Under the pieces are notes generated by a model that saw only the letters and a program-made list of their open reading frames with translations, was not told the DNA's origin and made no database searches. Position numbers and translations under genes: made by a program. A DNA stretch of 33,336 nt from Alphaproteobacteria bacterium (GTDB lineage: Bacteria > Desulfobacterota > Binatia > UBA12015), in NCBI GenBank assembly GCA_017853315.1, contig JAFMJW010000014.1:1-33336 (forward strand). The letters run 5' to 3'. This document shows, one piece after another, positions 1 through 8,500 of the stretch (the first letter of the stretch is position 1; the number at the start of each line of letters is the position of its first letter).

Positions 1-2
1 GT

Positions 3-1298
3 CTCGGCCGCGGACTCCAGCCGCCGGCGACGTCGTTCTCTCGAACCGCGCTCGGTGCCGGCGGCACCGGCGGCGACGCGAGCGGGAGAAGCTCGATCGG
101 CCGTGCGGTCGCGCCGGGTGCCGGTGGTGGCACGGGTGCGGCCCCCGGTTCGACGACGCGCGACGGATTCGGTCGCGCCGCGACCGGAGGTCTTCCCGCC
201 GAAGCGGGCGGTACGGGTCGCACCGGCTTCGGTCGCGCACCCTCCGAAGGGCTCCCGGGCGCGGGTGCTCCCGCGGACGGTCGCTCGCCGCTCGGTCGCG
301 GCGCCAACGGGCTCGCGGCACAGCCGGGCGCAGGCCCGTCCGGCTCGCCGCGGCAGGCGATCGGCGGATCGGTCGGCGGCGAGTCCGCGGGTGCCGGAAG
401 CGCGGTGCGCGCGCCGTTCGGCGGTGCGGGTCGCACCACTTCCGGTGTGCCCGCGACGGCCGACGGCGTCGCGCGACCGCCGATCGGTCGCACCTGGACG
501 AGTTCCGGGGGCAGCGGCCTGCCCGGCGGTCGTACGCCGTACGTCGCGAATCGCCCGGGCATCCCGCGGACGATGACCGACGGAGGTGCGGCGCCGCCGC
601 GGATGCCCTGGACGCGATCCGGCTCCGGCCCCGCGTCGTCTGCAACGAGCGGTGGACGGACCTGGGGCGGCCGCGACGGCGCACAGGCGCAACGCGGCGG
701 GATCCGCTCGACCGGCGGATCTCCCGGCGGCAGCCTGCCGACGACGCGCGGCTCTCTCGGCACGCGCGACGCCGGCTCGGGCGGAGCGGTCTCGCCCTCG
801 CGGTCGGTGTTCTCGCGTGGAGGCTCTCCGTCCGTCGAGGGCGGATCGCCGCGCGGGACGCTCCCGAGCGGCTACTCCGCGCGCGACGCCGCGCGCGGCT
901 GGGGAGGACTTCCGGGCACGACCACCGTCTCGCCCTCGGGCGGCACGCCGAGCTCGGGTCTCGGCCGCGCGCCGATCGGCGGCTCCGGCTCGGGCGGTCC
1001 CGTCGGCGGCACGCCGGGCTACGCGGCGCCGCGCGCGGGTAGCGCGATCGGCGGCTCCGGCGCAGGCGGCGGCGTGGATTCTCCCGGGATGGGCGGCGGC
1101 TCGGGCTACGGCGCAGGTGGCGCTCCGGGCGGCTTCGGCGGTCGCGGCTCGATGGGCGGCAGCTTCGGAGGGGGCATGGGCGGGATGGGCGGCGGTGGCT
1201 TCGGCGGCGGCATGGGTGGCTTCGGCGGCCGCGGCATGATGGGCGGCGGCGGCTTCGGCGGCGGCATGGGCGGTGCGCGAGGCCACATCGGACGGTAG
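3..1298 (+). CDS. Gly-rich low-complexity protein, 5' end outside window
   Basis: The frame is open from the left edge of the window to a TAG at 1296-1298, so the true start lies upstream; a GTG at 405 is the first later candidate. The product is rich in Gly, Ser, Arg, Pro and Thr. It has loose repeats of the form GRAxxGG/GRTxxG, and its last 70 or so residues are almost pure Gly with regularly spaced Met, Phe and Arg (GGGMGGF-type repeats). No catalytic domain is recognisable. The other plus-strand frames are also open here, as expected at this base composition. This frame is preferred because it gives the regular Gly/Met/Phe repeat and ends just before the next gene. Similar Gly-rich tails occur in surface or structural proteins and in RNA-binding proteins. 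No function is assigned. Confidence 0.5.
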   Translation, partial: LGRGLQPPATSFSRTALGAGGTGGDASGRSSIGRAVAPGAGGGTGAAPGSTTRDGFGRAATGGLPAEAGGTGRTGFGRAPSEGLPGAGAPADGRSPLGRGANGLAAQPGAGPSGSPRQAIGGSVGGESAGAGSAVRAPFGGAGRTTSGVPATADGVARPPIGRTWTSSGGSGLPGGRTPYVANRPGIPRTMTDGGAAPPRMPWTRSGSGPASSATSGGRTWGGRDGAQAQRGGIRSTGGSPGGSLPTTRGSLGTRDAGSGGAVSPSRSVFSRGGSPSVEGGSPRGTLPSGYSARDAARGWGGLPGTTTVSPSGGTPSSGLGRAPIGGSGSGGPVGGTPGYAAPRAGSAIGGSGAGGGVDSPGMGGGSGYGAGGAPGGFGGRGSMGGSFGGGMGGMGGGGFGGGMGGFGGRGMMGGGGFGGGMGGARGHIGR

Positions 1299-1337
1299 TG
1301 GTCCCCCGGGTTGTCCCGGGAGAGAGCAAGTCGAGCG

Positions 1338-2816
1338 GTGGCACGCGGCCGCACGGGAGCGATCCTCGCGATCGCGCTCGTGTCGGCCGCGTGTCCGTCC
1401 CGGCCGAGAGCTCCCGACCCCGCGCGCGACCTCGCGCGCTACGAGGCGCTGCGATCCTCGCTCGAGCGCGCGGGTGCGGCCGACGCGCCGGAGCCGATGG
1501 CCGCGCCCGAGGTCTCGCCGACCCCGGTCCCCGGCCGGGCGCCGCGCGACGACGCGGAGCGCGTCGCGCGTGCGCGTGCCGCGTGGACGTCGGAGCGGCC
1601 CTTGCCGACGCTCGTGCCCGCGGGCCGCGGCTCGCGCTACGCGTTCGCTATCGAAGCCGCGAGCGGAGGCGGCCCCGTCCGCGACCGGCTCCTGCTCTTC
1701 GACCTCGGGCCCGAGAGGGGCCTCGTCGTCGGCGAGCACGAATTCGACGCCGACGACCTCGGGACGCAGGGATCGAGCGAGGCGACGCCCTCGATCGGGC
1801 AGACCCTCGAGGCGATGTCGGACGTGGGCGAGCCGCTGCTGCTCGCGGAGATCGAGGGCCGCGGCCGGACGCTCGCCTGCGGCTGGTGGTTCGAGCGCAG
1901 TCGCTCGCGCTTCGTCTGCGCCCCTTCGATCGGCGGCCCGTCCCGCTACCACCTGGTCGAACGCGACCTGTTCGAGCTGTGGGACGCCGAGCTTCCCGGC
2001 GACGGAGGCGTGCCGCGGGTGAGCGGCACGAGCGGACGCTCGCTGCACCTGGTGGGCGGGCGCTGGCGGGAGGACGACCCCTTCCGCTGCCTCGGCTGGC
2101 CACTCGAGGATGCGTTGCGCGAGGCGGGCGCGCAGGGGATCGCGAACTGGCAGTCGCGAGGCGTCCAGCAGCGGGTCGCGGCGGCCGCGCGCGCGGCGGA
2201 CGCGCTCGAGACCGGACCGGCGCGCACGCTCCTGCGCGACGCGGTGGCGATCGACGGCTGCGATCCCGTCACCTGGCGGCTGCTCGGACGTCTCGAGTAC
2301 GAGAGCGGCAACGCCGCGGCCGCGGTGCCGGCGCTCGCCCTCGCGCTCGCCCTCCGGCCGAGCGAGCCGGCCGCGATGCTCGACCTCGGCGACGCGCTCG
2401 CGGTTCTCGACTCGGGTTCTTCCGCGGGCTCGACGGCGCTCCGGCGGGCGACCGAGACGCTGCGCTCCCGTCCGGCGACGGCATCGCTCGTCGCACGCGG
2501 CGGTCGCCGCGGTGCGCGAGGCCTCGCCGCGGCCGCCTACCGCGCCTTCCTCGAGACGACCGCGCGCGATCCGAGGCTCGAGGTGGCACGACGACACGCA
2601 CGCGAGTCGCTCGATGCCCTCGACGGCCGCGCGGCAAGGCCCGCGCCGCAGCCGTCGCCGGCCGCGGTGCCGGCGAGGCCCGTGGCCGCGACGCCCGCGC
2701 CGGTTCCCTCCCCGGCGGCCGACCCGGCACCGCCGCCGCCGATTCCTGCCGCGGCGTCGAGCGCAGTCGGGCCGTCGCCGTACGCTCCTGCTGCCGTCTC
2801 GCCGCCCGCGCCCTGA
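1338..2816 (+). CDS. Lipoprotein with TPR-like repeats and Pro/Ala-rich tail
   Basis: The protein is about 492 aa. The GTG at 1338 gives a textbook lipoprotein signal: MARGRT, a hydrophobic stretch, then a lipobox ending VSAAC with the lipidated Cys at about residue 19. A TTG at 1311 would add nine residues before the signal and is less likely. A purine-rich GGGAGAGAG lies upstream of 1338. The middle has no recognised enzyme motif. Residues of about 285-360 look like two TPR units (LLRDAVAIDGCDPVTWRLLGR and the following SGNAAAAVPALALALALRP). The last 60 or so residues are Pro/Ala-rich, as in periplasmic spacer or cell-wall-reaching tails. It follows the Gly-rich gene by about 39 bp and may be co-transcribed. 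The probable location is outer-membrane anchored facing the periplasm, as part of an unknown assembly. Confidence 0.7.
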   Translation: MARGRTGAILAIALVSAACPSRPRAPDPARDLARYEALRSSLERAGAADAPEPMAAPEVSPTPVPGRAPRDDAERVARARAAWTSERPLPTLVPAGRGSRYAFAIEAASGGGPVRDRLLLFDLGPERGLVVGEHEFDADDLGTQGSSEATPSIGQTLEAMSDVGEPLLLAEIEGRGRTLACGWWFERSRSRFVCAPSIGGPSRYHLVERDLFELWDAELPGDGGVPRVSGTSGRSLHLVGGRWREDDPFRCLGWPLEDALREAGAQGIANWQSRGVQQRVAAAARAADALETGPARTLLRDAVAIDGCDPVTWRLLGRLEYESGNAAAAVPALALALALRPSEPAAMLDLGDALAVLDSGSSAGSTALRRATETLRSRPATASLVARGGRRGARGLAAAAYRAFLETTARDPRLEVARRHARESLDALDGRAARPAPQPSPAAVPARPVAATPAPVPSPAADPAPPPPIPAAASSAVGPSPYAPAAVSPPAP

Positions 2817-2857
2817 TCGCGCGCCCCGGGTCGCCGCGCGTTCGAGGCGAGGACACC

Positions 2858-2881
2858 GAGACGCCGCGATCGCGGCGTCTC
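2858..2881. terminator. Perfect 24-bp palindrome between convergent genes
   Basis: Both arms read GAGACGCCGCGA inward, with no mismatch. It lies 41 bp after the stop of the lipoprotein gene and directly abuts the stop codon (2882-2884) of the convergent acyltransferase gene. In RNA it would form a strong GC stem with a small loop on either strand. No T-tract follows on either side, so it would be a non-canonical bidirectional terminator or an mRNA 3'-end-stabilising stem. Confidence 0.45.
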
Positions 2882-4231
2882 TCAGGCCAGGGCCGCCAGG
2901 TCCGGCCGGTGCTCGGGATCGATCGCGGGCACTCCCGCCGCGGCCGCGGCCTCGACCGTCGCCGCGCGCAGGGCCGACGCGATGGCGTCGGGGTCGGGCA
3001 CGAGCCGGGCATCGGCCGCGAGGCCGATCACGATCTCCCGCCCCGCGTCGTGCCAGGCGATCGAGAGCCCGACGTTCCACGGCAGCGGCGCCAGCGGGAT
3101 CGCGAGGCGCGGCCGCAATCCGCCGACGTCCCGCACGGCCGCGCGACGAGCCTCGAAGCACACGACGTTGACCGACTGCCACGCGAGGTTGGCCGCCGCC
3201 GAGCGCGCGGGCGCGGGCAGTGACAGCGCCGCGTCGAGCACCCGGTCGAGCCGCTCGCGGCGTTCGCGCGAGGACGGATCGCGCCGCGCGCGCCGGATCG
3301 CGGCGGCACGCTCGCGCAGCGGGCGACTGCCGACGGGCAGCGGCACGACCGTGCCGCGCGCGCGGTCCGAGGCGGTGCGGACCAGCACCTCGAGGTCGAG
3401 GTTCGACGTCGATCGTCCGCGGCGCGCCAGGTAGCGGCCGAGCGCGTCCGCGACGATCGAGAGCACGACCTCGTCCACGCCCGCGCCGATCGACTCCTCG
3501 ATGCCGCGCACCACGTCGCGGCAGAGCCGGGCCCAGGCGACACGCCGTCCGCGCCCGACCGAGCCGTTGAGCGGAGTCTCGGGCGCCGGCGAGGCGACCA
3601 CGCGCATCGCCGACTCGAACCACAGGGCCGCATCCATCGCGCGCTCCCGCGCGACTTCGGGGGCGAGCAGGTCGAGCGCGCCGCGCGCGGCGGCCACGAT
3701 CCCCCCGAGTCGCGAGGGGGCTCCTTCGGCGGGCACGACCTCCGGGGTCAGGGGAGGGGGTCCGGCGACGACGGGCTCCAGCAGGAGGTCGAGTGCTGCG
3801 AGCCCGCCGGCCTCGTCGACCAGTCGCAGGTGCGCCTTCACGACCAGCGCTGCGCCGCCGTGCGGCAGCCCGTCGACCAGCACGACCTGCCAGTTGCGGT
3901 CGAAGGGCAGCGGTCGTGACCAGGCCTCCGCGAGCGCCTGCGCGAAGGCCGCCTGGTCGGCGGGCCCGGGCAGGGTGACGCGCTCGACGAGGGTCGCGCG
4001 TCCGCCCGTCGGCGTCGTGTCCAGCCGCAGCGCGGCCGCGAGCGGGCTCCGCGCCGGCGGCTCCGACAGGAGCGGGTGGGCTGCCATGCACGCGGCGATG
4101 CGGCGCTCGAGAGCGGCGATCGACGGGATCGAGTCGAAGACCCAGACCGAGCCGACGTGGAGCGGGTGCTCCTCGTCGCCGACCGCCTTCCAGCGCAGCC
4201 GCTCGTCCTCGGGCGAGCGGGTCGAGCTCAC
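2882..4231 (-). CDS. WS/DGAT-family acyltransferase homologue with altered active site
   Basis: The protein is 449 aa, the usual size for the wax ester synthase/diacylglycerol acyltransferase family, which joins acyl-CoA to fatty alcohol or diacylglycerol. Family features seen: an N-terminal HPLHVGSVWVFD segment; a DEVVLSIVADALGRYL helix; an LRERAAAIRRA segment; an SVNVV strand at the TNVPGP position; and a C-terminal WNVGLSIAWHDAGREIVIGL block with LVPD. The hallmark HHxxxDG motif reads HLRLVDE at residues 134-140. The first His and the Asp remain, but the second His (the accepted catalytic base) is Leu and the Gly is Glu. The GTG start at 4231 overlaps the arsC stop in GTGA, so translation is probably coupled; longer reading in this frame runs through arsC and is rejected. 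It may be inactive or use another chemistry. Confidence 0.75.
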   Translation of the reverse strand: MSSTRSPEDERLRWKAVGDEEHPLHVGSVWVFDSIPSIAALERRIAACMAAHPLLSEPPARSPLAAALRLDTTPTGGRATLVERVTLPGPADQAAFAQALAEAWSRPLPFDRNWQVVLVDGLPHGGAALVVKAHLRLVDEAGGLAALDLLLEPVVAGPPPLTPEVVPAEGAPSRLGGIVAAARGALDLLAPEVARERAMDAALWFESAMRVVASPAPETPLNGSVGRGRRVAWARLCRDVVRGIEESIGAGVDEVVLSIVADALGRYLARRGRSTSNLDLEVLVRTASDRARGTVVPLPVGSRPLRERAAAIRRARRDPSSRERRERLDRVLDAALSLPAPARSAAANLAWQSVNVVCFEARRAAVRDVGGLRPRLAIPLAPLPWNVGLSIAWHDAGREIVIGLAADARLVPDPDAIASALRAATVEAAAAAGVPAIDPEHRPDLAALA

Positions 4232-4593
4232 TTCGGCGTCTCGAACAGCTCGAGCACGCGCTCCGAGGGGCGCGCGATCACGGCCCGGCCGGCGCGGATC
4301 ACGACCGGGCGCTCCATGAGCTCGGGATGTGCGAGCAGCACGTCGACCACCTGCGCGCGCGAGACGTAGTCCTTCTCGTCGAGCCCGAGTTCCCTGAAGC
4401 GCTTGTCCTTGCGCACGAGCGCCGCCGGCTCGCCGCCGAGCAGGTCGAGGAACCCCTCGAGCGTCTTCCGGTCGAGAGGCGCCTTCAGGTACTCGATCAC
4501 CTCGGGATCGAGCCCGCGCTGCTGGAGGATCTCGAGCGCCCCGCGCGACTTGCCGCACACCGGGTTGTGGTAGATCCGCACCTCGTCGCTCAT
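4228..4593 (-). CDS. arsC: ArsC-type glutaredoxin-dependent reductase
   Basis: This 121-aa protein has a complete ArsC/Spx-family fold signature. The catalytic Cys is C13 in HNPVCGKSR. The three arginines that bind arsenate in the E. coli enzyme (R60, R94, R107) match R61, R95 and R108 here, each shifted by one, and the typical ERPVVI and ARPSERVLELF segments are present. The known family reaction is reduction of arsenate to arsenite using glutaredoxin and glutathione. No ars regulator or efflux gene is near. The ATG (4591-4593) overlaps the upstream stop as ATGA, and its own stop overlaps the next start as GTGA. It is thus locked inside an envelope/glycosyltransferase operon, which raises the question whether arsenate is its real substrate. 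Confidence 0.85.
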   Translation of the reverse strand: MSDEVRIYHNPVCGKSRGALEILQQRGLDPEVIEYLKAPLDRKTLEGFLDLLGGEPAALVRKDKRFRELGLDEKDYVSRAQVVDVLLAHPELMERPVVIRAGRAVIARPSERVLELFETPK

Positions 4594-5516
4594 CGGCCGC
4601 GCTTAGCCCTGCCCTTCTTGCGGCGCAACGCGGCCGGGCGCTGCCCCGGGCTCGTCGCGCCCTCGTCCGGCCCCGCGCCCTCGCGCCCGTCGCCGCCTCC
4701 CGGCGCGGCGACCGGATCGACCTCGACCGCGTCGTCCCTCGTCCGCTTCGCGCGCGAGGTCGACGCGGCGGACCCGGGTGGCCCGGCCTCGATGCGCCGG
4801 GAGCCGCGGGAGGCCGCGAACAGGTAGCGCCAGAGCACGAAGCCGATGCCCGCCGCGACCGCCAGCGCCGCGAGCCGCGCCCACGGCAGGCCGCCCGACG
4901 GGCTCTCGTCGCTCGCGCCGCCGTAGACCTGCTTCGAGCCCCGCGGCGGCCTGCCCGCGGGCTCGACCGAGACCATCGTGAACTGCGCGGTGCCGGTGTT
5001 GAGCGAGCTGTATCCGCCGAGCCGCAGCGCGACCTTGATCGAGGTGTCGAGGTTGCCGGTCTTCACCCACAGGACGACCGGCGTCCACGGGCGCGTCCCG
5101 CGAAGCTCCTCCGAGTAGAAGAAGGTGTCCATGACCGAGACGTAGGCGCCCATCCGCTCGGTGCCGACGTTCTCGGTCCGGATCCAGGCCGAGACGCGGT
5201 ACCAGGTCGATGGCGACACGCCGACCGACTGGATCCAGCTCGCGTCGTTGGGCTCGCGGCTGCGGATCGTCGCCGCGCCGATCCCGTTCTCGCTCTGCGC
5301 CCAGGTGAACTCGGTGGCGGTGGTCGACTTGAGCCACGACTCGTTCGACCAGCCCTCGGGCAGGCCGGAGGACGCGGCGGTGGCGAAGTCCCCGTTGCGC
5401 ACGAGTTCCTGCACGGCCTGCGCGGTCCCGGCCGCGAGGGCGAGCACCATCGCGATCGCGGCCGGGACCACGGCGAGTCCGGACCGGCCGGCACGTGTTC
5501 GGAGTCGGCGGCTCAT
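4590..5516 (-). CDS. Secreted, membrane-anchored CBM-like domain protein
   Basis: The protein is 308 aa. It has an N-terminal signal peptide (basic n-region, hydrophobic residues 14-33, Ala-x-Ala near 32-34). An outer domain at about 38-190 begins NGDFA and holds GWSNESW, EPNDASWIQSVGVSPSTWYR and VALRLGGY. This pattern resembles the beta-sandwich carbohydrate-binding modules of the CBM4/9 type. One transmembrane helix spans about 212-234, and a cytoplasmic tail rich in Gly, Ala, Asp and Glu ends in a very basic RRKKGRAKRGR. The outer domain is clearly paralogous to the N-terminal domain of the large protein encoded immediately upstream. The ATG at 5514-5516 overlaps that gene's stop (ATGA). 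The function is unknown; it is likely a partner of the glycosyltransferase at the outer face of the inner membrane. Sugar binding is inferred from fold resemblance only. Confidence 0.7.
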   Translation of the reverse strand: MSRRLRTRAGRSGLAVVPAAIAMVLALAAGTAQAVQELVRNGDFATAASSGLPEGWSNESWLKSTTATEFTWAQSENGIGAATIRSREPNDASWIQSVGVSPSTWYRVSAWIRTENVGTERMGAYVSVMDTFFYSEELRGTRPWTPVVLWVKTGNLDTSIKVALRLGGYSSLNTGTAQFTMVSVEPAGRPPRGSKQVYGGASDESPSGGLPWARLAALAVAAGIGFVLWRYLFAASRGSRRIEAGPPGSAASTSRAKRTRDDAVEVDPVAAPGGGDGREGAGPDEGATSPGQRPAALRRKKGRAKRGR

Positions 5517-8500
5517 ATCCAGTTCATGAAGCCGGAGCCCGAGATCCACATGCGCGACTGCCAGTCGGCCTTGGAGATCGGCGAGCCCACCCAGATGGGG
5601 AAGAGATAGGCCGTCACCGCGATCGCGGCGAGGCACCAGGTCGCGACGGCGATCGGGCCGACCGGGATCTTCGAGCCGCGCTTCGAGAAGACCGCGCCCT
5701 CGTACCCGACCAGCGCTGCGAGGAAGAGCAGCGGCGCCCAGGCCGGCGCGACGTTCACGCAGGCCGGCAGGACGCTCGCGAGCAGCGCGCCGCCTGCGAG
5801 CCCGCGCTCGATCGTCGAGCCCTCGCCTCGCCACAGACGGTCGAGCATCCAGGCGAGCGCCAGCAGCGCGAACAGCAGCGACGGCAGGTAGTGGTAGAGG
5901 AAGAGCGTTCGCGGGATCCAGACCCACGGCGCGACGTGGATCAGCCAGCCCGCCACGACGAACGCGGCCGCGGGCTGGCGCTCGCGCACCGCGACCCAGG
6001 CCGCGAGCAGCAGGGCCGGCACCGACGCCCACCAGATCGTCGGGTTGCCCGCGCCCCAGATGCCGGCGACGGTGCCGGGCACGTCGGCCGGGTCCTTCCA
6101 GAAGTACCAGACCGGCCGCAGCATGAGGGGCCACGTCCACCACTTGGAACTGTAGGGGTGGGTCATGGTCTTCACGGCTTCCTGGTACTCGGGGACCTTG
6201 ATCGTGACGTACTTGAACAGGTCGAGCGGCGAGTGCCACCAGCCCCACAGGAAGTGCGGCAGGAACGTGAGCACGTAGACGGCGCTCGCCACCGCTCCCA
6301 CGACGAAGACCGGGCGTGCGACGAACGGGATCCAGGGCACCTTCGACGCGAGCGCCGCCTGCCGCCCGCAGATCGCGATCGTGCCCAGCACGAGCAGGAA
6401 GCTGAAGAACGGGATGTAGAGCTTCGCCCCGACCGAGAGCCCGATCAGGATGCCGAGCGCGACCAGCCGCGGCACGTCCTGCAGCCGCCCGCCGCGGATC
6501 ATGCGGATCAGCAGAAGGTAGGCGGCGACCGCCCAGGTGACGTAGTGGATGTCGATCACGGCGATCCGCGAGTCGACGATCAGCAGCCCGTCGATCGTCG
6601 CCAGCAGCCCGGCCGCGCCCGCCGCGACCGGCGAGAGGAACAGCGCGCGCGCGAGCCCGTACATGAGCGGCACGAGCATCGTGCCGACGACGGCGTTCAC
6701 GATCCGCCAGCCCGTCGGCTGGTCGCCCAGCATCTCGATCCCGGCCGCGATCCCGAGCTTCGCGAGCGGCGGGTGCGGGTCCATGAAGTCCTTGCCGGCG
6801 ATGTAGTTGCGTCCCTGCTCGACGAAGTAGACCTCGTCGAACACGATCTCGGGCGGACGGCCGAGATCGTGGAAGCGGATCACCGCGGCGGCGATCACGA
6901 GGGCGGCGAGGAGCGCCGCCTCGCGCGACGTCCACGCCGGCTCGCGCGCCGGTGCGGCCCCCGCCGCGGTGCGGCCCGCGGTCGCGCGCAGCGCCGCCGC
7001 GGCGGCCGCCGTCTCGACCCGCTCACGCTCCCAGCCCTCGTCGTCCGGAGCGAACGCGGCCTCCGTCGTCTCGCCGAGCGTGCCGTTCGCGCCCCGCCAC
7101 ATCGCCCAGAGCCAGGCGAGCATGCCGAGCACGCCGGCAGCGGACACCGTCATCCACAGCCATTCGGGCCCGGCCGTCGCGTCCTTCTGGAAGAGGTAGA
7201 CGATCAGCTCGTTCGCGAAGAAGACCGCCGAGAGCCAGAGGTAGAGCCCGCCCAGCCATCCCCCGAGCCCGAGCAGCGCCGCGAACGGGAAGAAGGGATA
7301 GAGGTAGCGCTCGTGCATCCTCGTCAGGCACATGAACGCGACGAGGGTGGCCGAGGCGAGGATCGACGCGTGCGCCCAGCGCGTCGGACGCCGCACGTAG
7401 GCGACGAAGAAGGCGAGCCCCAGCACCCCGCCGACCAGGTATCCCCAGATCTGCGTCGTGAGCCCCGCGACGACCGTCGCGTCGGGACGCCGCATGCCGA
7501 ACAGCAGCGCCGGCAGGTTCATCGCGTTGACCGCGGTCTCGGCGTAGTAGCCGGTCGTCCCGGCGTAGAGGTCCCACAGCCAGCTCCACGGGCGGTCGCC
7601 CCGGAACGGGTCGGCGATCACGAACACCGTCGCGAACGCGGCGAGCGCCGCGAGCAGCGGCCGGCCGCTCTTCCACCAGCCGACCGGCCATAGGACGAGC
7701 AGCGGCACGATCAGCATCGCCTGCGGCTTGGTCAGGACCGCGACCGCGGCGAAGATCCACGCGAGCTCGTAGCGGCGCTCGCCCTGCGCGAAGAAGGCGA
7801 ACAGGCAGAGCAGCGCCAGCACCGAGTCGGTCTGTCCCCAGGCGGTCGAGTCGAGCAGCAGCGCGGGATTCAGCGCGAAGGCCATCGCGCCGAGCCACGC
7901 CGCCTTCTTCCCGGCGCCCCGCAGCCGGGCGAAGATCAGGCGCGCGACGGCGAGGTCGGCGAGCAGCGCGGGGAGCTTGATCAGGGTGACGAAGCCGGCG
8001 GCGCCGACCGAGAGGGCGCGCGCCGCGAGCCCGATCCACCACAGCACGTACATGTAGCCGGGCGGGTAGTCGGCGAAGTAGCCGGGCGCGTAGAAGCGGG
8101 CGGGCCCCTCGGCGGCGAGCTTCATCGACCACGCCTGGTAGGCGCCGATGTCGATCTTGTACTGCCAGATCGGCGCGACCAGCAGCTTCGCCGCGAGCAG
8201 GGCGAGCAGGATGCCGTCGAGCACGAGGCGTTCCTTGAGCGGCACGTCGGCGGGCAGTCGCGCGTAGCGCCACAGGCCGTAGGCGACGAGGCCCACCAGC
8301 ATCAGGGAGGCGGGCAGTCCGACGGGCGTCGTCGACTCCTCGACCGGGCCGAACACGTAGTCTGCGTTGAGCGGCGGCCCGCCCTGCGCGGTGAGCTCGA
8401 TTCCCGTGCACCAGCCTTCGCCCGCCGCGAGCGTGCCGAAGCTGCCGAGCCGGCACGCGACGTTCGCGGTGCGCTGGTCGGGCGTCGTCTTGAACCACAT

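Noticed and set aside
1-1298. CRISPR or tandem DNA repeat array in the Gly-rich region
   Set aside because: The repeats are short, irregular and codon-phased (Gly codons GGC), as expected from a Gly-rich protein; no constant repeat-spacer spacing.
4232-4558. N-terminal extension of the acyltransferase homologue to residue 558
   Set aside because: The extra region is arsC read in another frame; family similarity begins just after the GTG at 4231.
5495-7693. A 732-codon plus-strand frame opposite the glycosyltransferase gene
   Set aside because: Arg/Asp/His-rich shadow translation with no domain; the minus strand shows clear membrane helices and glycosyltransferase motifs.
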